Assembly: GCF_030247195.1 (NCBI RefSeq)
Contig: NC_080670.1
Span: 209,300,546-209,364,545, forward strand
From: Topomyia yanbarensis
Taxonomy: Eukaryota; Arthropoda; Insecta; Diptera; Culicidae
DNA length: 64,000 nt
Direction of reading: 5' to 3'
The notes beneath the pieces are model-generated. The model was not told the origin of the DNA, ran no database searches, and saw only the letters and a program-made list of their open reading frames with translations. Positions 44,901 to 56,300 of this stretch are shown here, one piece after another (position 1 is the stretch's first letter; the number at the start of each line of letters is the position of its first letter). The translations under genes were made by a program, and so were the position numbers.

Positions 44901-46379
44901 GCCCTGCGAAGATAGTTGTAAAGAATTTTGAAGTCGTTGTGTTCGCCATCTCTGGATCTGTTCGCGTCTCGGCAGGTGACAATATTTGCAGCTAGTCAGT
45001 TATACCATGATGATTGGAGAATTTGCAAGAAACAGCATCAATGCAAGGAACGCAAACGATTAACGCAAAATGAAAAGAGCAAAAGCACAATCCATCCTAC
45101 AGTAATACCAAACGGTTGCCCCGAAAGGATGAAGATTGGGCGGAACAAGAAGTTTAGGTTTAGTCGGTTGGCTTACTACAAATCATTACAGTAAGCATCC
45201 GGCACTACCATGAGCCAGCGAGCGGTGGTGTCAGCCCTCCGGGACTCGGATAAAAACTTTAACGTTTGAGAGTTTCTATACCTTCCTTATTCAAGTAACA
45301 GAGAAATCAAAACCCCTCCCTTAAGAATTTTCTGCTCACGGGCCTGAATCTTAACATGTTCTTCTTCCTGGTCACAATCTGGTTAAACCATTTTCGGAAT
45401 CAGTTCGGTATTTTCAGCTCAAATGCAGCAACTGATTACAGTAGCACTTCTGTTGGGAATTCATGCACACTTTCGAATGATATTACTGGGAACTAGAGAG
45501 CTACCCTCCTTCTGGAATCGGCTAACACTTTTTTCAGCTTAAGGCCTATTTACACTATCGGTGAAAATGAACGTGAACTCGATGCGCACCAAATTGTGTT
45601 TTCCAATATCTCACTTATGAATGCATAGAAATTGATGAAAATGAAACTAAACGATAGTACATTAATATACTTAGCGAATCTATACCCAATTATTCGATAT
45701 AACTGAATCAATGCAATAATATTCATATTCCCGATGATTTTAAATATTCCACGGCGAAAGCTATAATTTTGTTACTGTATTGCTTGTGGCACTAAAAGCT
45801 GGATTCTAACCGCACTTACTATTCTTTTATTACATTCTTCTCCATAGATTGGTTAGTTCGACTGATCTGTCTAAAGAAAGTAGTACCATCTCTATCACTT
45901 GAAATATATGTGTATTTACAGCTCGCAGTTTTCAGTAGCAGTTTGATCACTCGCACTTTGAAAATGCGGAGTCCACGTTACTAGGAAGTGCGCAATACAT
46001 TTTTGATTTTGAAAATTTGTTCTTCATTTCTTATAACCGATATAAGGACCGAATTCTTAAACCACTCCTAATTTTTTAACCTTGTTTAACGGTGCGTTAA
46101 ACCTGGTTTAAAAATTACGAATGGGTCCTCAAAGAGGTACAAAAATCAAAACAACCATAAAATTCTTTCACCGACAGTGTTAATAAAAATATGAAGAATT
46201 TTGAGTAAAAAAAGAAAAGCTAGGTGTTATTATCAACTATATTCATAAAAATTCCGTTACCCACAAAAGTATGAACTCAATCTGTTTACAATCCATACTT
46301 TTTTGAAGATTTAATTTTATCAACCAAAATACTATAAATTGAATCATTTTCTCGTTCGATTTCGAACTCGCCTCGTGGT
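44901..46379. other. Intergenic DNA upstream of Smg6
   Basis: AT-rich, no recognised gene. A fragment related to the hairpin repeat at 33505-33650 lies at 45395-45440, and AATCGGCTAACACTTTTTTCAGCTTA (two segments) at about 45518 repeats a sequence at about 43076. Confidence 0.45.
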
Positions 46380-46965
46380 TCAGTGTATTAACGATATCCG
46401 TCCGCCGTTCAATAACTCCAACCCTGACAGCTGATTATTCATTCACCACAAACGTGTTTATATTCAAAACGCGATACCGGTGTGTGCGTGTGAGTGCAAT
46501 CGCTCGCCGAACGAACGGGAAGAACTGTCAAACCGACGTCGTCGTCGTCGTCGTTTCGGTTGGTGTGTAGTTTTTACTGTCACTCGAAGAAAAAAAGAAG
46601 CGACTATTTTTCGGCCGTGGAGTTGTTTTGCGAATTTTACCCCCAACAAAAGTGTATCAATTTCAACGGTTTCGCGTAGATAACCATCGTACGGTTAACG
46701 CCGGTCGTCTGCAAAACACACCAACGGCCAGACCAGAAAGCTCGTCCGGAAGCCGAGCGCAGCCAGGCATTGGTGGAGGAAAAAATTTTCTTCCCCACAC
46801 CACACATTACACATACTCCATTTCTGACATCGTTTTTTTTTTGTTTGCTGGCCGCTTACGAGTTACGACGAATTAGAATTTGCCCGTTTCCGGATCATCA
46901 TCATCTGTTAGGTGTTCTGTTCCGTTGTTATCGCGAAGTTGGATCCCTGGCTTCGATTGGCACAG
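46380..46965 (+). promoter_or_regulatory. Smg6: Smg6 promoter and 5' untranslated exon
   Basis: The exon ends GGCACAG before GTGAGT at 46966, and the next exon starts after TTTTTTCAG at 47263, giving a 298-bp intron before the ATG exon. The 5' limit is uncertain; a TCAGTG initiator-like site at 46379-46384 precedes GC-rich transcribed-looking sequence with a (GTC)n run near 46537-46555. No TATA box is evident. A short upstream ATG frame is possible within it. Confidence 0.55.
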
Positions 46966-47323
46966 GTGAGTGTCGTCTGCGGGGTGAAATGCTTGGAACC
47001 CTAACCTGATTGCTATGATCAGCATTGGAAAGGATGATGAGGTGGGGATTGTGAGCGAGTGAGGAATTCGAAAAGAAAGAACAACAGCAGCGGTAGGATA
47101 CGTCATTGGTTAGCAGCATAAAAAAGGAACAATCGGTGAAGGGCTTAGTAGGCTGTGAAAGTTGTGCTAACTTTTTTCGCTGTAAAAAAAAATCGCAAAG
47201 ATGTTGAAATCAAGTTCAATTTTCACTCTATCAACATCAACTAATAAATATTTATTTTTTCAGATCACCACAACTCCCAACGGTGCATTCCACAGAGTAC
47301 CTCGCGCGTAGCCGTAGCCGGCC

Positions 47324-50300
47324 ATGAATAGTGCCCCCGCCTCATCGGGTCGTGGCGGCCGTGGAGGTGGTGGCGGCGCCGGCGGCGGTGGCAAACGGCA
47401 ACAGCAAACCATTTACAGCCCCGGTAGTGGTCCGCTACGGAAATCGGAAAATTCCGGTAGTAACCGATCACTCAATTCGATTGGTGATGGACCTCCACCG
47501 GCTTCCTCATCACGAGACCGCGATCGGGACCGCACGGATTGGGGCCAGAACGATGGTTGGCGATCGGTTAACAAAAAAAGTAGCAACAAAAAGCACGACT
47601 ACTACGATCAGCGTCGCGGTGGTGGCGGAGACGGTCCCGGTTTTCGGCAAGCCTCCGAACCACGTGTACTGTCCACCAATCCGCCGAACGTGAATTACAA
47701 CCGACCGTCGGATCGGCTGCGAAATGAGCGGGACACGCGCAGCGTCGAACCAAGCAGCTATGGCGGTGGCCGTGGAAACCCCAAGAAACCTCCGTTGCCT
47801 GCAAATATCGAAACTCTTCCGCCTCGGATGCAGATGAAATTTCTTCAGGATCATGGCCTGCCACTGAACTACCTCGAAACACTTCGCAACGAACAGGCGA
47901 ATGCTCATCCACCACCGAACTGGTCCCATACGCTGCCAATTTCGCCTCGATCACGGCCGGGAATGCGCGGTGGTGGTGGTGGCGGCGGTAGAAACAGATA
48001 CTCGGGTAATTATCAACAGATTGGTCCGGGAGGTGGTGGTGGTGGATATCAACAGGACTATCGAGCCCGTACCCCAGTTGACTATCAGCGGCCTCGGAGC
48101 CGTTCTTCGGATATCGGTGGCGAGCAGGATAATTTTGACGATCGGCCGCCCAGATCGAACAGTAGGAATTCAAGCTGCGATCCGAATGATCGGTGGAATA
48201 ACTATTCGGCACCGCCGCCACCGGTGGTGGCGGTGACGACGACGGTGGCAATTGTTAGTGCCGGGTATCGTACGCAGGGTGCTTCCCGCAACCGGCAGTA
48301 CTCGGATGGTGGTGGTAGTAGTCGATTGGAGGATGACGATGGCCGGAATGTTTGCGGGAAATTGGTGAGTTAGAGCAATATCAAGGGAGATAGTTGGAAA
48401 TCGTTGACGTTTGTAATTTGTTTTTTTTAGGACTGGGCTGACGATGTGGATCGGGATGTGATGCCGGAAAAGACTGTCAATAGCATTAGCAGCACCAATA
48501 GCAACAGCAGCAATAGTAATAGGAACCGAAGGAGACATCGAAGGTATGTTTTTGGTTTCTCGTTGGAATCTTGTTTAAGCATATCGAAAATCCATCAATT
48601 CTTAAGGCGTTTAAATATGAAAGGTGAAACAATTCTGAATAGTGACCGATTTGACTAAATTAACTTTTTAAAGCCCTTTAATTTGGGGCCTGGCATCTCA
48701 GTACTGTACATTTTCGTCGAAGATACCGAAGCCAGTGCAGCCGACGTGAATTGATCAGTTATGGAATTATTGGACTTGTCTTTCGTGGGCGAGTCAAAAG
48801 TATCTAAAGAAATTAGCACGGCGAGGATTATACAAATTAATTTTCTGCATAAATGGACAGACGATGTCGTATTGGATCGATATGAGAGATCCGAAATTCT
48901 CTTTTTCAGACTTAGAGGCTAATTGAATAGTGCAAATTGAGTCGCTCACGTAAACATTGTACAGAAGGAAGCTTAGTTTTGAGTCCTGGGGACGTATGTA
49001 TAAATCGGGTAGAAAACAACCTACTGTAAAAAAACGAAGGTCCTTTAATTTCAAAGGTGCTCTTTTCTAGCATAATTTCTGTTGAGAGCAAGGCAAAGCA
49101 ATCATTCATCTGTTTGCCTATTGCGGCAGTCAAATTGTGTATCTTACAGCAAGCTATTCGGTTCCCGTTTATCGACGCGAAACCGCGTAACTTACTCGAA
49201 AAGCTTCCAGATGTATGACAGCGTTTTAATCGGTCGATACGAGTTATGATCGGAGGTTGGTTTTTCTGTGCCATGCTGACGAAAGCTGGCAATTTCATTG
49301 GCGAAGCTATCAAGCAGAGAAATTTGTACTATATGACCATGGAGATAGACAACGCATTAGTTACTGGCACTGAAGATGAAATCTGCATACAAGATTTTTG
49401 GCACAAGCGGTCACTTGGGCTATCGAAGCTTACTGGAACTTCAACGACCAATGAGTTGTGATCTTGGACGTGAATAGCAAGCAACAGTTGACGTATTATG
49501 ATGAACATGGCATTTAAATAGAGTCAATAGTAGGTTATACGTCAAAGTACTATTATTAGAAAGGTGACAATGTAGTATATTTAACGAACAGAAGTACTGG
49601 AGGTAGATAAAACAGCAGCTAAAATGTGATATAATGAAAAAATCAAACGCAAGCAAGTTTAGGATATCGCAGACTAGTCTTAGACCTACAGTGCGCGAGG
49701 TGGTACAGTTGATCAAGGTGAAAATGGAACTTGTGCTTGCAGGAGTGTCACACATACAACTATATCACACAAGGCATGTAGTACTAATAAAGTTCAATTG
49801 CTTAACTCACAAGCATCGTAGGGGAAAACATCATGCAACACGACTTTGTTGGACCTTGATCGGACGGAAATTCGCCTGGAGGATTTGGCATCACGTACTA
49901 GCACGCATTATATTAAAGGATTCATGTCGAAGTATGGAGAGGTGGAATCCGTCATAAACGACACTTGGAGAATCTTTTTCCCTGGCATTCTCAATGGTGT
50001 TCGGGTGTCGTGAATGCTGTTGAACCAACCTATACCGTCTTATTTGACTTTCGAGAGTAGATCATCTCAAGGTGCACATTCTCGCAGATATCGGAAATTT
50101 TAAATTCAAGTAACGTACGGCCGCATTAGCACCCGCTGGTGGAACTCATCAAAGACCACTGTAAAGCACTCTTGATACTGAAGAAGACCCTCGCTAGGCA
50201 CCCCATGAAAGAACAAACGAAGGGCTGCAAAAGTTTCGTAGATCACGAAGCCTTCGAGGCTCCGATGATTAAGAGCTGCAAGGCGTTTCTCCAAGGGATA

Positions 50301-53300
50301 TCTCCCGATGTTTTCACCACCGAGTTTTGGAGGAAAGTGATCTCTCTCCGCGGGAAAAGAAGACAAGTCTGCTTCTCCCTCGCAGTAAACGGAACTACAA
50401 AAGTCGATCCCCATGAAATTGCTGAAGAGCTCGGCGAACACTTCAGCTCGTTATCCTCAGATGCTACGTTCCCTCCAACTTTTTTTAGCATGATGCAGAA
50501 AACATGGAAGAGCACCCATATACTCCGCACCGGACTCCGTACAAGACTTCAACAGAGCGTTCTCCGGAACAGATTTACCGGTGGCGCTCGCTACAGCCCA
50601 CGGCAACTCCGCGGGACTAGATGACGTCGGCTACCCTATGCTACAGCATGCTCCACCAGAGGCTAGAAGAAAGCTGTTGGAATGTTTGTTTTGTAATCCC
50701 CATACCAGAGAAGGGTAACGCTCCCCGTACCGCGGGACTTTCGAGCGGTTAGCTTGCTCTCCTGTGTAGAGAAAACTATGGAGCAGATGGTCAACAAACG
50801 GCTCATGACCTATCTCGAAAAAAAACGCCCATCTTGACCAGCACCAATTCGCATTTCGCAAGGGTGGCGATCTGCATGCCGACATAACAATATTGGACAT
50901 CGCCAAGGCGTACAACACAGTCTACCGTGAGAAGGTTCTCTGACAACTAGCTAGCTGGGGAGTCACCGGAAACCTTGGGAACTACATTAAAGACTACCTC
51001 AACAATACAGTCCAGAACGTATGGGGTGAGCACAGATCCCTGTTGTATCCCAAAGGGATCCGTCATGAACCCGCTCTTAGCATCTCTGCCGGGTGGGGGG
51101 GGGGGGGAGCTAATATGTTCGTCTACGCCGACGAGGTCATAATCGTCGTAGTGGGAACATCGACCACTCGAGTACGGATAAAGCTCCAAGCCGCAGTAAG
51201 TACCATCGGGAAATGAGCTGAAGCAGTGGGGTTCAACATAGCTGCCTTCATATTCCCAGTATCACACTGTTGTAATTCCCATCACCTAGCCATTAACAGA
51301 CCAGTCAAACTCAGAAACACACCTATCTTTTTCCGCAGAGAACCAAAAATCCTCGGTACTGGACCGCCGTATCACACTTTCCGGACTGTCAAACGAGACT
51401 GTGAAAGCAGGAAACGCCTCATTCGAACCATCAGTGCCCGACATCCGACATGGAACAGGAGAACTGCTCTGAACGAATCTCCAAAGGCCAGGGTTCTTAA
51501 AGCAGCCAACCTCGTTCTGCAACTCAACATCGACGATTAAACCCTTATCGCTGACTACACCATCGATCTCCACATTGCGAGAAGGAATGTAGACGCGATA
51601 CTCCACCGTAAAGGGACTATTGATAGCGATATTGTTCGCCTGTTTGAAGTTGCGCCGTTTATCTAGATGGGCCATTTTATCTCAGTCACAACTGAACAGA
51701 GCTATGCTGTACAGCGGTTTATTTTTGTACCGAAAGTATACCTAATAACTAGCCGAATTATCCTGGTAGACTCTAGGGTGCGGAGCTGAGTGGTATTAAT
51801 TTCCATTTCGTTTGGAGATATCTGCTTTAGACCTACGAGTAGTCCTGAATATGTTTCTAAAACTACATTTTGATCTGACTTCTGTTCACGGTTACAAAAC
51901 TTCAAACCAAGAGAATAACTGAAAAAAGCAATAAGAAAGATAAAACAAAATCATTCACTACCCGGATGCTACGGAGGATTTGAATATATCACAAGCATAC
52001 AGTTACACCTTCTAAGCTAAGTTTACTAATGTCAGAAATGGGCATTTTCGCTGGTTTAAACATAACGTATCAACACACATTTGGTCTGATAACTGACTTG
52101 CCTATAGCTCGCCAGATTTTTTGAGCCCTTTCGAAGTTTGCGCATCGGATCTTTATCGGCCTGAAACTCGCACCTATGGTCTCTTTACACACTAACAAAC
52201 AATCTAAAGCCTTGATGCTTTTTGTTGTTTACACAGAGTCTGCGATCCTGGCGTTTCCGGACATGTTCAGGATAGTCATACAGAAATGCCTGGACGATGG
52301 CTACTTCCCGGATAGATGGAAGATTCAGAAGCTGGTATTACTGCCAAAACCAGGGAAACCACCAGGAGATCCAGCATCGTATCGGCCTATATGCCTGCTG
52401 GATACTCTCGGTAAACTCCTGGAAAGAGTCATCCTCAACAGGCTGACGAACTATGCTGAAAGTGAGAACGGACTATCACAGAGACAGTTCGGGTTCCGGA
52501 AAGGAATATCGACGGTGGACGCCATCCGTATCGTCATCGCGAACGCGGAGAAAGCATTGAAGCAAAAGAGAAGGGGTAATCGCTACTGCACCGTGGTAAC
52601 GATAGACGTGAAGAACGCGTTCAAAAAGTTACTTTCAGAACCGAGTACTGGTCTACGAAACGAACACGGAGCAGAGGTCGATTAGGGTAACGGCGGGAGT
52701 ACCTCAGGGCTCCATACTCGGCCCAACGCTCTGGAATATTATGTACAACGGAGTGTTAACATTGGAACTGCCCAGGGGAGTGGAGATCGTCGGCTTTACA
52801 GATGATGTTGTCCTGACGATAACGGGCGAGACCCTTGAGGAGGTGGAGATGCTGACGGCAGAGACAATAGGCATCGTGGAAACCTGGATGACTGAAGTCA
52901 AGACTGAGGTAGTGCTGGTTAGCAACCGTAAGCAAATCCAGCGTCTCGAGATCAGCGTCGGGGGAACAATCCATTCCGTCGATACGCGCGCTGAAGCACC
53001 TGGGTGTGATGGTTAACGATCGGTTGAATTACAACTGCCATGTCGACTATGTATGTGAGAAGGCTGCGAGGACAACTAGCGCGTTGGCTAGGATCATGCC
53101 GAATCACGGAGGGGCAAGAGGCAGCACGAGACGTCTCCTGGCGGGTGTCTCATCCTCAATCCTGAGATATGGCGTACCGGCCTGGGCTGCTGCGCTGAAC
53201 TTAAAGCGGAACCGGATGAAATTGACAATGGCTGTTCGTGGCGCGAGTGCGTACAGAACGATATCGTCGGAGGCGGCATGCGTAATTTCCGGGATGATTC

Positions 53301-56300
53301 CCATCTGCATCACTCTGGCTGAGGACGTAGAATGCTACCAGCGGAGAAATGAACGTAATGCAAGGAGACTGGTTCGAGCGGACTCGTTGGCTAAGTGGCA
53401 GCAAGAGTGGGATTACACGGAGAAAGGAAGGTGGATCCACCGACTCATCCCAAATGTGTCTACTTGGGTACATAGGAAGCATGGAGAGGTGAACTTCCAT
53501 CTGACGCAGTTTTTGTCCGGGCATGGATGCTTCCGGAAATACCTACATCGGTTCGGACACGCTTCGTCACCCCTTTGCCCGGAGTGTGTGAACGTGCAAG
53601 AGACACCGGAACACGTGGTCTTCGAATGCCCCAGATTCGAAGAAGTCCGAAGGGGTATGCCTGATATAACAGTGGACAATATCGTCGAAGAGATGTGCCG
53701 CGACGAGCATATCTGGGACGCTGTCAACAAAGTTGTTACGAGTATACTCTCCGAGCTGCAAAGGAAGTGGCGAAGGGACCAACAAAGTAACGACGTTGGT
53801 TAGAACGCCGCAGTGGAACCACAAATAGGGTTTCGGGAGAAATTCCGCCGCCGGGAAACTCACCGACGGGGACCAGTTGAGTAGTACGCGATGTAGCACA
53901 GGGCTCGGGTCGTCGGGGCGCCAGCGAACCATACGTCAGGCTTTCCAGGAATAGCCGGACCGACCTCGACACCCCACCGGGTAGCTCGTGAGTAGGCTAG
54001 ATCTACCGCCTAGGATTGGACCGAGTAGACCGCGTCGAATAACTAGCAAAGGGTCGTTTGGGTGCCAGTGAACCCGAAGCTACGCTCCACCCGGAATCGC
54101 TGGATGGACCTCAGCACCTAGTGGCTGGCCCGTTGACTAGGCTAGGTTCACCGCCGGGGACTAGGCCGAGTAGACGAAGCGGGGAGCTAAATGGCTCATA
54201 GAAAGGTACATCGGTATCGAGAGCAATCTACCGCCGGGGAATTCACGGTAGGGTAGAGTCGACTACGTGGCCTACCCGACAGAATCGTGGCGAAAAAGGG
54301 AGCTGATTGGCTCACGAAGCAAACACCGCTACCGAGAGAAATTCCGTTGCCCGGGAACTCTCAGTCGGAGTAGGATAATATCCGAATTGATCTCAATAAA
54401 GCTGGGAGCTAAATGGCTCAAGGAAGCGGGTATCGGTGTCGGGGGAAATTCCTCCGTCGGGGAACTATCAGTCGGAGTAGGATGACTTCACCGTTGAGCA
54501 CTATCCAAGCGGATCGTGATAAGGCCAGGAGCTGAATGACTCACGGAAACATAAGCTGAATGGCACAGGGAATCAGCACCTAAATGGCTCACCACAGGGA
54601 TGAGAAATAAACGGCGACGTAATGGATGGAGACAAGAAGCAGGAAAGGTATCGAGAGTTAAATCAAAGCTCATAGGTCGTACAACTCCATGAACCAAGCG
54701 AGGCTCCGAGATAGAGCAGCAGAAAGAGGTGCGACGAAAGCGCAACAAACCCCCCCCCCCCCCACGAAGTAATACGATGACGTAGTTCCGTGGGGAAGAA
54801 GGGCGTAAAAAGTAAGAAATGTTTTTAGTGGTTAGGCACGAACGTGAGTCGTGAGTCCCACACAGTGCCAATACACTACAGGCCAGGCTTTTGAACCTTT
54901 TTTAACCTTACTATAAAAAACAGAGTCTGTTTTAGAAGACTAAATATTGGCACCAGTCTCACGAATTCAACAGAAGCTGTTGCCCTATCTAGTGTACCAC
55001 GAACTATAAACAGTTAGTCCGCGATATATTCACGATCCTCTTCCTCTCCGTTTCAACCTCTACGACGCAATGTCCATCAGTAACTGTGAGAGGTACACCG
55101 TCATAACGGTGAAAAGGCTTTCAAAAAAAAAATTGGACACGATCATCTCTACGAGAGAAAAGCAGAGACACCATTTTGGATTCGGAAGGGCCTACTCGCA
55201 AGCAAACGCCTAAAAGTATGCACAACATTGAGCTTGCGACCTTCACAGGACAGAGGTGCTGTGATCAATGACGTTGCGCATTTGTCTCAGTTTTTTCTTC
55301 AACTATCCCATTTGCTACAATTTTGTAGAAGTTAGAGGGCTTTCGATATTTTTTTTTAAATAAATTTAGCTGGGAACTGGGATTAGTCAGGTAGATTCTG
55401 CTCATCTGACCGACCGCGCCTGCCAAAATTGTTTCACCTTGGTAACATATAATCGTCTTGGTCCTGACTTTTTAACGATGATGTTATCCCTGTTATATCT
55501 GATTTTGCAATGCATTCGAAACACCCTTGTGGAAAGCAGAAATGGGAACCGAAAAAAGTTGAAAGGTTTACCGTAAGTTCCATCTGTTGTTGACTACTTT
55601 TTCCTCCAACCATGTCCTCATGTGAAGAACTGTTTGGATTTGTCCGATCTCAAACTAGAACTTCACATCGAAACAAAATTCGTTGTAAACATTAATCCAA
55701 TCTCCCTTTTCTTTCCCCCCACGACAGCAATTCCCGCTCGAGCAACGACTACTACGATGATGGTGCAAACTTTAAGGTGCCCTATCCACCGAAAGGTGGC
55801 GGCGGCGGAGCCGGAAGTAGCGGTCGCAGCCGTCGAAACTCACAATCATCCAATATGAGCCGCGAGAATAGCATGGATCGAGCGGTGGGAGTGACTGGCG
55901 GTGGCGGTCGAGGAGGACGAGGCGCTGGCAGTGGGAAACCGTACAGGGACAACAGCCAGGATAGATACTATGACCGGGGCGATCATCGGTATGCACACCG
56001 GAAGGGTATTGGTGGCGTCGATCGATACAGCAATAGTAGAGATAATAGTATGGAAAGGGTTGGATCGTGGCAGCGGAATGATTCCACTAACTGGAGAGGT
56101 TCGAATGATGTTAGCTTGGCGGAAAAGACGGATGTTAAGATAGCGGAGATGACGAAACAGTTTGAGGAGCAGATCGGGATTCAGAAAGGTCCCGGTGTGT
56201 TGGTACTTCCACCGAAGATTCCTCCCGTTGGTGGTGAAGCCGTCGTTGACCGTCCAAGGGACGCTGATCAAACCGGAAATGCTCGCACGCTGTTCGATCC

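Noticed and set aside
47510..48538. Minus- and alternate-frame ORFs over the first Smg6 exon
   Set aside because: Shadows of GC-rich Gly/Arg coding sequence; no domain, and the plus frame has clear Smg6 continuity.
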